Shown: positions 1 to 6,077 of the stretch, piece by piece | Layout: each line of letters starts with the position of its first letter | How positions within the stretch are numbered: the first letter of the stretch is position 1 | Assembly: GCA_000715605.1 (NCBI GenBank) | Contig: KL568554.1 | Span: 89,214 to 97,274, forward strand | DNA from: Streptomyces speibonae | GTDB lineage: Bacteria > Actinomycetota > Actinomycetes > Streptomycetales > Streptomycetaceae | Reading direction: 5' to 3' | Length of the DNA stretch: 8,061 nt | Made by a program: the position numbers and the translations under genes | Notes under the pieces: generated by a model | What the model was told of the DNA's origin: nothing | The model's database searches: none | The model's input: only the letters and a program-made list of their open reading frames with translations

Positions 1-16
1 TGTGTATAAGAGACAG
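1..16. other. Residual Nextera transposase mosaic-end adapter
   Basis: TGTGTATAAGAGACAG is identical to the last 16 bases of the 19-base Tn5/Nextera mosaic end (AGATGTGTATAAGAGACAG). It is AT-rich compared with the GC-rich sequence that follows at once, and it lies exactly at the window end, as untrimmed adapter would. The bases are therefore very probably a library artefact and not genome. They extend the reading frame of the neighbouring kinase with false residues (…CLLYT). Confidence 0.95.
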
Positions 17-858
17 GGCTCGGTGTCCGCGCTCGCCGCGTCGGCGGCCGTGCGCTCCACCAGATCGGCGGGTGTCGGCCGGGCGGCGGGGTCCTTGTCC
101 AGGCAGTCGTGCACGAGTTCCGACAGGCCCTCGGGCAGGCCGGACAGGTCCGGCGGCTCCTGCGCGATCCGGTACATCACCGCGTGCATCCCGCTGTCCG
201 ACGAGCTGAAGGGCTGGCGCCGGGTCGCCGCGAAGGCCAGCACCGAGCCGAGCGAGAAGACGTCGCTGGCCGCGGTGAGCGATTCGCCGCGGACCTGCTC
301 GGGGGACATGTAGCCGGGTGAGCCGATCACCGCCCCGGTACGGGTCAGCTTGCCGTCGGCGGTCACCGCGTCGAGGGCGCGGGCGATGCCGAAGTCGATG
401 ACGCGCGGCCCGTCGATCGTCACGAGGATGTTCGCCGGCTTGAGGTCGCGGTGGACGAGGCCCGCCTCGTGGACGGCCGTGAGCGCCCGGGCGAGCCGGT
501 TGGCGAGGATCCGCACCGACCGCTCGGGCAGCGGCTCCGGACGCCCGGCGATCACCTCGTGCAGGGAGGGCCCCGGCACATACCCGGTGGCGACCCACGG
601 CGCGGCCGCCTCGGTGTCCGCGTCCAGCACGGGCGCGGTCCACTCGCCGCCCACGCGCCGCGCGGAGGCGATCTCCTGCGCGAAGCGCCTGCGGAACTCG
701 GGCTCCGCCGCCAGCTCGGAACGGACCAGTTTCACGGCGACGGTGCGGCCACCGGCCGAGCGGGCCAGATAGACCTCGCCCATGCCGCCCGCGCCGAGAC
801 GGGCAAGGAGCCGGTAGGGACCGATACGTGACGGATCGTCGGGTCTCAGCTCGTCCAC
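17..858 (-). CDS. Serine/threonine protein kinase (Hanks/PASTA-type catalytic domain), C-terminus missing
   Basis: Bacterial eukaryotic-type Ser/Thr kinase that phosphorylates protein substrates with ATP. The translation from GTG at 858 shows the full catalytic domain in order: glycine-rich loop GAGGMGEV (residues 22-29), ATP-binding Lys in AVK (K43), candidate alpha-C Glu in FAQE (E62), catalytic loop HRDLKPAN (136-143, Asp138), DFG (155-157), a Thr-containing activation loop (T172, T174), GYMSPEQ (182-188) in place of APE, and the subdomain XI arginine in DPAARP (R260). All key residues are present, so it should be active. The GTG is supported by GAGG about 8 bases upstream and by the domain starting at residue 12. 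About 280 residues are genomic; the usual linker, transmembrane segment and sensor region are lost at the contig edge, so the receptor type and signal cannot be told. It follows the chitinase gene on the same strand but is separated from it by a hairpin terminator, so it is probably transcribed on its own. Confidence 0.95.
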
Positions 859-973
859 GGTCCGATCCTCGCACAGCGGGCACGCCGAGAAGCGGTCCAC
901 TACGCATCGGTCACTTCTGTATCCCGCTCGTGACCTGCGGTCTCCCCGTGCGCGGCGCCGGGCCTCGAACGGC

Positions 974-1011
974 ACCGCCCCTGCCCCACGTCGTCGCGGG
1001 GCAGGGGCGGT
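974..1011 (-). terminator. Strong hairpin terminator of the chitinase gene
   Basis: A perfect 14-bp inverted repeat (974-987 pairing with 998-1011, core CCCCTGCCCC/GGGGCAGGGG) with a 10-base loop begins about 20 bases past the chitinase TAA. There is no T-tract on either strand, which is common for streptomycete intrinsic terminators. Its position fits ending chitinase transcription before the kinase gene; a stem this stable would work in either direction. Confidence 0.8.
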
Positions 1012-1031
1012 CTCCGTTCGGGCCGCGCCGG

Positions 1032-2744
1032 TTACGGAAGCGCGTGGACGTGCGGGCCGACCGCGTTGGACCAGGCGTTGCCCGCCGTGGCGTCCCAGTT
1101 GGTCGACCAGGTCATCGCGCCCCGCAGGGACGGGTAGGTCCGGGACGGCTTGAAGCTGCCGCAGCCGGTGCCCCGCGTCAGGCAGTCCAGGGCGTTGTTC
1201 ACCACGGAGGGGGAGACGTAGCCGCTGCCCGCGCCCCGGGTGGAGGCCGGGAGCCCCAGGCCCACCTGGGACGGGTCGAGGCCGCCCTCGAGCTGGATGC
1301 AGGCGAGCGCGGTGAGGAAGTCCACCGAACCCTGGCTGTAGACCTTGCCGTCGCAGCCCAGCATCGAGCCGCTGTTGTAGTACTGCATGTTGACGACCGT
1401 GAGGATGTCCTTCACGTTCAGCGCCGTCCGGAAGTACGAGTTGGACGTCGACTGCATGTCGATGGTCTGCGGGGCCATCGTCAGGATCATCGACGGGCCC
1501 GCCTTCGCCGACAGGGAGCGCAGCGCCTGCGTCATGTAGGTCGCGTTGAGGCCGTTCTCCAGGTCGATGTCGACGCCGTCGAAGCCGTACTCCTGCATCA
1601 GCGCGTACACCGAGTTGGCGAAGTTCGTCGCGGAGGCGGAGTCGTTCACCGAGACGGTGCCCCGCTCGCCGCCGACCGAGATGATGACCTTCTTCCCGGC
1701 CGCCTGCTTGGCCCGGATGTCCGCCTTGAACTGGGCGACGGTGTAGCCGTTCAGGCCCGCCGTGTCCAGGTTGAAGGTGACGGCGCCCGGAGTGGCGGTG
1801 GCGTCGGCGAAGGCGACCGCGATGATGTCGTACTGGGACTGGACGTCGGAGATCCGCTGGACCGCCGCGCCGTTGTTGAAGTTCTGCCAGTAGCCGGTCA
1901 CCGCGTGCCGGGGCAGGTCGCCTCCGCCGCCGCTGCCGTCGTCGTCCTTGGTCCGCGCGGTCACCGCCGCCGACTTCGGCGACTCACCGGCCGCGTTGGT
2001 CGCCGCGACCTGGAAGGAGTACGACGTCGAGGCGGCGAGCCCGGTCACCGTCGCGGAGGTGCCCGACACCGCCGTCACCCGGGTGCCGTCGCGGTAGATG
2101 GTGTAACCCGTGGCGCCCGACACCGCGTTCCACGCCAGGGACACCGACGACGCCGTCGTACCGGAGACACCGAGACCGCCCGGGGTGCCCGGGACCGTGG
2201 GCTCGGGGTCACCGCCGCCTCCCCCGTCGGGGCCGAACACCGACAGGTCGTCGACGTGGTAGGGCTGCTGGCCGTACCAGCCGTGGGTGTAGACCGTCAC
2301 CGAGGTGGTGTTCGCGCCGGTGGTGAAGGACGTCGACAGCTCCTTCCAGCTGCCGGAGTCCGGGGTCCAGGTGGACACGTCCGTCGTGCCGGTGCCGGTC
2401 GCGCCCAGGTAGGCGTACCCGCCCTGCACCCACGCGCTCAGCCGGTACGTCGAGTTGGGCCGCACCGCGACCGTCTGGCTGCAGCGGGCGTTGTCCTGTC
2501 CGGCCGGGGTGGCCTCGAGCGCGGCCGTGCCGCCGTGCACGGGGGAGGAGACGGTGGTGCCGCTGTTCGCGGAGCAGGTCCAGTTGCTCAGACCCGCCTC
2601 GAAGCCTGCGTTCTTGGCGTTGTTGACGTCCGCCGCGGACGCCGGGCCCGCGCCGGCGAGGGGAAGGGCGAGGGCGAGAGCGGAGACGAGGGCTCCGGCC
2701 CAGACATGTCTGCCGCGGCCGGGTGTGCGTGGTGCGCGGTCCAC
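1032..2744 (-). CDS. Secreted GH18 chitinase with N-terminal carbohydrate-binding and FnIII domains
   Basis: Extracellular family 18 chitinase of 570 residues that hydrolyses beta-1,4-GlcNAc links in chitin. Layout: Sec-type signal peptide (Arg-containing n-region, hydrophobic residues 16-30, likely cleavage after PASA at 37); a carbohydrate-binding beta-sandwich of CBM16/CBM4_9 type (about 40-170, starting NAGFEAGLSNW); Gly-rich linker (173-178); fibronectin type III domain (about 184-265); a second Gly/Asp linker (267-276); and the GH18 barrel (280-570). The catalytic domain has SVGG (356-359), DGVDIDLE (389-396) with the acid/base Glu396 and Asp392/Asp394, MQYY (453-456) and a late Trp in MTWSTNW (544-550). 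All catalytic residues are intact. The start is GTG at 2744, with GGAGG 7 bases upstream. The architecture and sequence resemble the ChiA/exochitinase-type enzymes of streptomycetes, but I cannot assign a paralogue letter. The promoter carries DasR-type operators, so GlcNAc-responsive control is expected. Confidence 0.96.
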   Translation of the reverse strand: MDRAPRTPGRGRHVWAGALVSALALALPLAGAGPASAADVNNAKNAGFEAGLSNWTCSANSGTTVSSPVHGGTAALEATPAGQDNARCSQTVAVRPNSTYRLSAWVQGGYAYLGATGTGTTDVSTWTPDSGSWKELSTSFTTGANTTSVTVYTHGWYGQQPYHVDDLSVFGPDGGGGGDPEPTVPGTPGGLGVSGTTASSVSLAWNAVSGATGYTIYRDGTRVTAVSGTSATVTGLAASTSYSFQVAATNAAGESPKSAAVTARTKDDDGSGGGGDLPRHAVTGYWQNFNNGAAVQRISDVQSQYDIIAVAFADATATPGAVTFNLDTAGLNGYTVAQFKADIRAKQAAGKKVIISVGGERGTVSVNDSASATNFANSVYALMQEYGFDGVDIDLENGLNATYMTQALRSLSAKAGPSMILTMAPQTIDMQSTSNSYFRTALNVKDILTVVNMQYYNSGSMLGCDGKVYSQGSVDFLTALACIQLEGGLDPSQVGLGLPASTRGAGSGYVSPSVVNNALDCLTRGTGCGSFKPSRTYPSLRGAMTWSTNWDATAGNAWSNAVGPHVHALP

Positions 2745-2751
2745 TGTGGGG

Positions 2752-2756
2752 CCTCC
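2752..2756 (-). promoter_or_regulatory. Ribosome binding site of the chitinase gene
   Basis: Read on the minus strand this is GGAGG, 7 bases before the GTG at 2744. It fixes that GTG as the start, which places a complete signal peptide directly at the N-terminus. Confidence 0.85.
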
Positions 2757-2803
2757 GGTGGGGGAGTTGGGGGGCTGGGACGACGGTGGCCACCGTTGGA
2801 GAC

Positions 2804-2832
2804 AAGTTGGTCCAGACCAATCTCCTTGTCAA
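2804..2832 (-). promoter_or_regulatory. Chitinase promoter, TTGACA -35 box
   Basis: On the minus strand, positions 2832-2827 read TTGACA, a perfect -35 hexamer for the main vegetative sigma factor. With 17-base spacing the -10 would be CAACTT (2809-2804), which is a weak match. The -35 lies directly between two GGTCCAGACC repeats, one 2 bases upstream and the other filling the -35/-10 spacer. A repressor on these sites would block polymerase. This arrangement is that reported for streptomycete chitinase promoters. The transcript leader would be about 50 bases. Confidence 0.75.
2808..2819. promoter_or_regulatory. DasR-type operator (dre), promoter-proximal copy
   Basis: TGGTCCAGACCA matches the 12-base chitinase-promoter repeat / DasR core TGGTCTAGACCA at 11 of 12 positions. 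It sits within TTGGTCCAGACCAA (2807-2820), whose arms TTGGTC/GACCAA are perfectly inverted. It lies in the -35/-10 spacer of the chitinase promoter. DasR is the GntR-family repressor that GlcN-6-P and GlcNAc-6-P release in Streptomyces; binding here is inferred from sequence. Confidence 0.85.
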
Positions 2833-2833
2833 T

Positions 2834-2845
2834 AGGTCCAGACCG
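2834..2845. promoter_or_regulatory. DasR-type operator (dre), upstream copy
   Basis: AGGTCCAGACCG shares the 10-base core GGTCCAGACC with the promoter-proximal site, in direct orientation and 26 bases away. It matches the TGGTCTAGACCA core at 9 of 12 positions and is therefore the weaker copy. It lies just upstream of the -35 box. The paired direct repeats are the hallmark of streptomycete chitinase promoters. Confidence 0.8.
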
Positions 2846-3069
2846 GAAAGGCGGGCATCCGGGGCGGGAGTAGGCCCGGCGCCGGGAGGGAAACGTGGGT
2901 CCGAGGGCCCGGAGCGGGTCCGGCGTCAAGTCGCGTGCACAGGATCCACACCCCTGGGTCCGGATAGAGACCGGCGAGATGCTCAACCTGCCCCGGTTTG
3001 GCGCACCTTGTGCCCCAGTAGTTGCTGTATGGCTGCACAAACGCTGTTCTCCGGCCACAGGCCCGCGGT

Positions 3070-3075
3070 TACAGT
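3070..3075 (+). promoter_or_regulatory. Candidate -10 element for the plus-strand operon
   Basis: TACAGT fits the TANNNT form of a -10 hexamer and lies about 90 bases before the first plus-strand start. No good -35 is found 16-18 bases upstream, so it may be a weak, activated or alternative-sigma promoter. This is a guess from pattern only. Confidence 0.3.
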
Positions 3076-3150
3076 GCTCACGTAGTCACGCAGTGAAGTC
3101 GCCAGGGTGCATCGGAGTGACGCCCGGTGGGCTGCCGGGATGGGGAGAAC

Positions 3151-3156
3151 GGGGAG
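3151..3156 (+). promoter_or_regulatory. Ribosome binding site selecting the GTG at 3163
   Basis: GGGGAG lies 6 bases before the GTG at 3163. An upstream in-frame GTG at 3127 has a poorer GGAG 9 bases before it and would add 12 polar residues (VGCRDGENGEPR) with no sign of a domain. The inner start is preferred. Confidence 0.65.
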
Positions 3157-3162
3157 CCGCGC

Positions 3163-4014
3163 GTGCCAACTGCCATTGCCGTGACCGGCGCCGACATGGC
3201 GTTGCCGGCCCAGGACGAACGGACCCTGCCCGCCGTCGTGCTGCGGGACCTCGACACCCGCCCGCTGGAACAGACGCTGACCGAGCTCCAGATGGTCATC
3301 GAGCAGCACGGCCATGTCATCGTCGTCTGCTCCCGGGCCGCCCCCACCGCGGTCCAGCGGCGGCTGCACACCCTGCGGGCCCTTCTGGAGAGCGACCGGA
3401 TAGCCTTCTTCCGGCCCGATCTGCCCCCGCTCGGACTGGCCGTGCTGGCCCGCCAGTTACGCCAGCTCGCCTCCTGCGACCTCAGCCCCGGCGTGCTCGC
3501 CTCGGCCGGCCGCCTGCTGATCCACTACATCCACTCCGGGGCCCTGCTCGGCTCCGTCGCCCGGCTCGACCGCGTCCCGGTCGACCTGAAGCAGCACGCC
3601 AAGTCCTGGATGCCGGGCAGCCAGTTCGCCGTCCTGGCCCACCCGCAGCCGCAGCTCGTCCGCCTCGGCCCCGGAACCGTCCTCGACGGCCCCGAGTTCG
3701 GCACCTGGATGCTGCTCGCCAAGGGACACCTCCAGTCCGACTGGGTCGCCTCCACCCTCGCCCCCGCCTGGAGGGTCCAGGGCCTGCGGGAGACGCCGCT
3801 GCCCGCCGCGTCCCCGGGCTGGTGGGGGACCGGAAAACTCGTCGAGTTCTGCACCTACCTGCCCGACCTGTCCGTCCTGTACCAACTGGTCACCTCCGTA
3901 CGGCGGGGCACCTGCCACTGGTGCGGCATCGACGTCATCGGCGACCGCTGCGTCTTCTGCTCGGCCGTACCACCCGCCCCCGAGGGCACACCCGCCCTCA
4001 CCCGGCGCACCTGA
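3163..4014 (+). CDS. Uncharacterised protein with C-terminal zinc-ribbon-like module, head of Tad locus
   Basis: I do not recognise the family. The 283-residue product has no signal peptide and no clear transmembrane helix, so it is probably cytoplasmic. A segment at about 50-56 (HVIVVCS) looks like a beta-strand followed by helices rich in Leu and Arg (62-77, 90-104). The middle (about 105-245) is mixed alpha/beta with conserved-looking aromatics (WMPGSQF, SPGWWGTGKLVEF). The C-terminus has CHWC (251-254) and CVFC (263-266), a CxxC-x8-CxxC arrangement typical of small zinc ribbons. GC and codon use match the neighbours. It lies 73 bases before cpaB on the same strand with no visible terminator between them, so co-transcription and a Tad-related or regulatory role are possible but inferred. 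The start could instead be GTG at 3127 (295 residues). The gene is firm; its function is unknown. Confidence 0.85.
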   Translation: MPTAIAVTGADMALPAQDERTLPAVVLRDLDTRPLEQTLTELQMVIEQHGHVIVVCSRAAPTAVQRRLHTLRALLESDRIAFFRPDLPPLGLAVLARQLRQLASCDLSPGVLASAGRLLIHYIHSGALLGSVARLDRVPVDLKQHAKSWMPGSQFAVLAHPQPQLVRLGPGTVLDGPEFGTWMLLAKGHLQSDWVASTLAPAWRVQGLRETPLPAASPGWWGTGKLVEFCTYLPDLSVLYQLVTSVRRGTCHWCGIDVIGDRCVFCSAVPPAPEGTPALTRRT

Positions 4015-4087
4015 CCGTCCGCCCCACCGCACCCGCCCGACCGCCCGAGTCCGCTCGACCGCTATCCCCGATGAGGTTGTACGGTTC

Positions 4088-4795
4088 ATGAACTCCCGTC
4101 AGCGCCGCGGCGTGATACTCCTGCTCCTGTCGGTCCTGTGCGCCCTCGGCGCGTTCGCCGGCGTGCTCTCCGTCATCAACGACGTGGAGTCCAAGGTCGG
4201 CCCCGAGGTGACCGCCTACCGGGTCAAAAGCGATGTCGCGCCCTACACCGCCCTCGGCGCGGACCAGTTCGAGAAGATCGAGATGCCCGAGCGGTGGCTC
4301 TCCGAGAACGCCGTCACCGACCTCGACGACATCCGCGGCAAGATCGCCGTCACCACGCTGCGGAAGGGCTCCCTGCTGCAGAGCGACATGGTCGTGAACC
4401 AGCCCGCCCTGCAACCGGGACAGCAGGAGGTCGCCATCATGATCGACGCGGCCACCGGCGTCGCGGGCAAGATCACCCCCGGCGCGTCGGTCAACGTCTA
4501 CGCCACCTTCGAGGGCGAGCGGGAGGGCGAGCCCGACCAGTCCCGGATCATCGTGACCAACGCCCAGGTGCTGGACGTGGGCCGGCTCACCGCCCTCCAG
4601 CCCGACGAGAACGACCGCGGCCGCCGGCCCACCGACGCCGTACCGATCACCTTCGCGCTGTCCGCCCTCGACGCCCAGCGCCTCACCTACGCCGAGTCGT
4701 TCGCCCAGCGGGTCCGGCTCGCCCTGGTCGCACCCGGGGACGACGCGGACGTCCCCGAGAGGGACCGGACCTACGAACTCGCGAAGGACAAGTGA
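4088..4795 (+). CDS. cpaB: Flp pilus assembly protein CpaB/RcpC (SAF domain)
   Basis: Envelope component of the Tad (type IVc pilus) apparatus. CpaB/RcpC proteins of Gram-negative bacteria work with the outer-membrane secretin; here, in a Gram-positive, the partner must differ. The 235-residue product starts with a short basic N-terminus (NSRQRRG) and one membrane helix (about 9-30). A SAF domain follows (about 42-103: VTAYRVKSDVAPYTALGADQ to LRKGSLLQSDMV), then the RcpC/CpaB C-terminal domain (about 113-215: VAIMIDAATGVAGKITPGASVNVYA, IIVTNAQVLDVG, ITFALSALDAQRLTYAESFA). Most of the chain would lie outside the membrane. It is somewhat shorter than many CpaB proteins, with a charged tail. ATG at 4088 has GAGG 11 bases upstream. 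The stop overlaps the ribosome binding site of tadZ, which starts 9 bases later, indicating one operon and probable translational coupling. Confidence 0.92.
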   Translation: MNSRQRRGVILLLLSVLCALGAFAGVLSVINDVESKVGPEVTAYRVKSDVAPYTALGADQFEKIEMPERWLSENAVTDLDDIRGKIAVTTLRKGSLLQSDMVVNQPALQPGQQEVAIMIDAATGVAGKITPGASVNVYATFEGEREGEPDQSRIIVTNAQVLDVGRLTALQPDENDRGRRPTDAVPITFALSALDAQRLTYAESFAQRVRLALVAPGDDADVPERDRTYELAKDK

Positions 4796-4804
4796 GAGGC
4801 CCGC

Positions 4805-6058
4805 ATGCCCACCAGGATCCTCCCGGCAGTCGGCGACGCGGACGCCGTCCGGTCCATCACCACCCTGCTCAGCCAGCTCCCCGACGCCGAGCCGGTGGCC
4901 CCGGTGACCGACTCCACCCAGCTCATCGACACCCTCGCGCGCCTGGCCGCCGAGTCCGTCGACGAACTGCCCGAGGTCGTGGTCGTGCACGAGCGGATCG
5001 GTCCGGTCCCCGCCCTGGAGCTGATCCGCGAAGTCGCCCTGCGCTTCCCCTCCGTCGGCGTCATCCTCGTCACCTCCGACGCGAGCCCCGGCCTCTTCCA
5101 GGCCGCCATGGACTACGGCGCCCGCGGACTGGTCGCCCTGCCGCTCAGCTACGAGGAACTCGCCAGCCGCGTCCAGGCCGTCGCCCAGTGGTCGGTCGGG
5201 GTACGCCGTCATCTGGGCGCGGGCATCGACGTGTTCACCGGCGTCGGCGGCACCGTCGTCACCGTCAGCGGCGCCAAGGGCGGCGTGGGCGCCACCCTGA
5301 CCGCCATCCAGCTCGCCCTCGCCGCCCAGGCGTCCGGCCGTACCGCCGCCCTGGTCGACATGGACCTCCAGACCGGTGACATAGCCTCCTACCTGGACGT
5401 CCAGTTCCGGCGCTCCGTCGTCGACCTCGCCGCGGTGGGCGACATCTCCCCGCGCGTCCTGGCCGACGCCGTCTTCCGCCACGACACCGGCCTCGCCCTG
5501 CTGCTCGCCCCCGCCGAGGGGGAACGCGGCGAGGAGGTCACCGACCGCGCCACCCGGCAGATCGTCAGCGCCCTGCGCTCCCGCTACGAGGTCGTCGTCA
5601 TCGACTGCGGCGCCCAGCTCGGCGGCGCCGGCGCGGCGGCCGTGGAGATGGCCGACCGGGCACTGCTGGTCACCACCCCCGACGTCATCGCCGTACGCGG
5701 CGCGAAGCGGGCCGTGCGGATGTGGGACCGGCTGCAGATCCGCAAGTCCGAGGAGACCACGGTGGTGGTCAACCGCCACACCCGGGGCACGGAGATCCAG
5801 CCCGCGCTCATCCAGCGGATCACCGGCACCACGGTGGCGGCCACCACGGTCCCCGCCCACTTCAAGGAGCTCCAGGCGGTCGTGGACGCCGGCCGCGTGC
5901 ACGAACTGGAGGCCAAGAGCACGGTGAAACAGGCCCTGTGGGGCCTGGCCGGGGAACTCGGCCTGGTCAAGGCCACCGAAGTCGCCCACAAGGGCGGCCG
6001 GCTGCGCGGCGACCGCGGGTCGGTCAGCTTCCGGCGCAAGCGGGACGACGGCGGATGA
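4805..6058 (+). CDS. tadZ: TadZ/CpaE-like ParA-family ATPase with receiver-like N-terminus
   Basis: TadZ/CpaE proteins are MinD/ParA-type ATPases that place the Tad machinery in the cell. The 417 residues split into a receiver-like N-terminal domain (about 1-135) and a P-loop domain (about 148-390). In the N-domain, the strand EVVVVHERIG (57-66) aligns with the phospho-acceptor strand of response regulators but has His62 where Asp is expected, so phosphorylation is unlikely. In the ATPase, the deviant Walker A reads SGAKGGVGATL (155-165). The signature Lys158 is kept, but the usual P-loop Lys is Ala163. Asp185 and Asp187 in LVDMDLQ form the Walker A' region, and VVVIDCG (263-269) with Asp267 is Walker B. 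A basic Arg/Lys-rich tail (399-413) ends the protein. ATG at 4805 has GAGAGG 5 bases upstream, overlapping the cpaB stop. Atypical Walker A motifs are known in TadZ proteins; whether this one hydrolyses ATP is open. Confidence 0.92.
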   Translation: MPTRILPAVGDADAVRSITTLLSQLPDAEPVAPVTDSTQLIDTLARLAAESVDELPEVVVVHERIGPVPALELIREVALRFPSVGVILVTSDASPGLFQAAMDYGARGLVALPLSYEELASRVQAVAQWSVGVRRHLGAGIDVFTGVGGTVVTVSGAKGGVGATLTAIQLALAAQASGRTAALVDMDLQTGDIASYLDVQFRRSVVDLAAVGDISPRVLADAVFRHDTGLALLLAPAEGERGEEVTDRATRQIVSALRSRYEVVVIDCGAQLGGAGAAAVEMADRALLVTTPDVIAVRGAKRAVRMWDRLQIRKSEETTVVVNRHTRGTEIQPALIQRITGTTVAATTVPAHFKELQAVVDAGRVHELEAKSTVKQALWGLAGELGLVKATEVAHKGGRLRGDRGSVSFRRKRDDGG

Positions 6059-6077
6059 GACGAGGGGAGCGAGGGAG

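Larger units (their letters stand above)
2850..3162. other. Divergent intergenic region between chitinase and the Tad locus
   Basis: I see no convincing gene here: the short open frames lack third-position G/C bias and good ribosome binding sites. Structures present are the 12-base palindrome CCCGGCGCCGGG (2875-2886); three direct copies of GGGTCCG (2897-2903, 2916-2922, 2956-2962); GGTC…GACC inverted over 2957-2972; TTGTGC (3008-3013) inverted against GCACAA (3035-3040); two CAGTG copies (3072-3076, 3091-3095); and TCAC/GTGA inverted (3086-3096). The stretch from about 2985 to 3100 is less GC-rich than the genes, as expected for a promoter region. No tRNA or recognised riboswitch was seen. 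Confidence 0.6.

Noticed and set aside
859..973. A kinase promoter in the gap before the kinase start
   Set aside because: Only weak hexamers (for example TAGTGG) were seen, with no -35 partner at a sound distance, so no promoter is called.
828..2873. A 681-residue open frame on the plus strand opposite the chitinase
   Set aside because: It is Arg/Gly/Val-rich low-complexity sequence without motifs, and it lies antisense to an enzyme with all catalytic residues and a signal peptide.
2829..3038. A 69-residue minus-strand open frame upstream of the chitinase
   Set aside because: Third codon positions are mixed, GGAGAA lies too far from the ATG, and the frame runs through the chitinase promoter and operators.
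3082..3100. A BldD-like site suggested by TCACGCAGTGA
   Set aside because: The half sites are closer together than in the BldD consensus as I recall it and the flanks do not match, so I kept it only as an unnamed inverted repeat.
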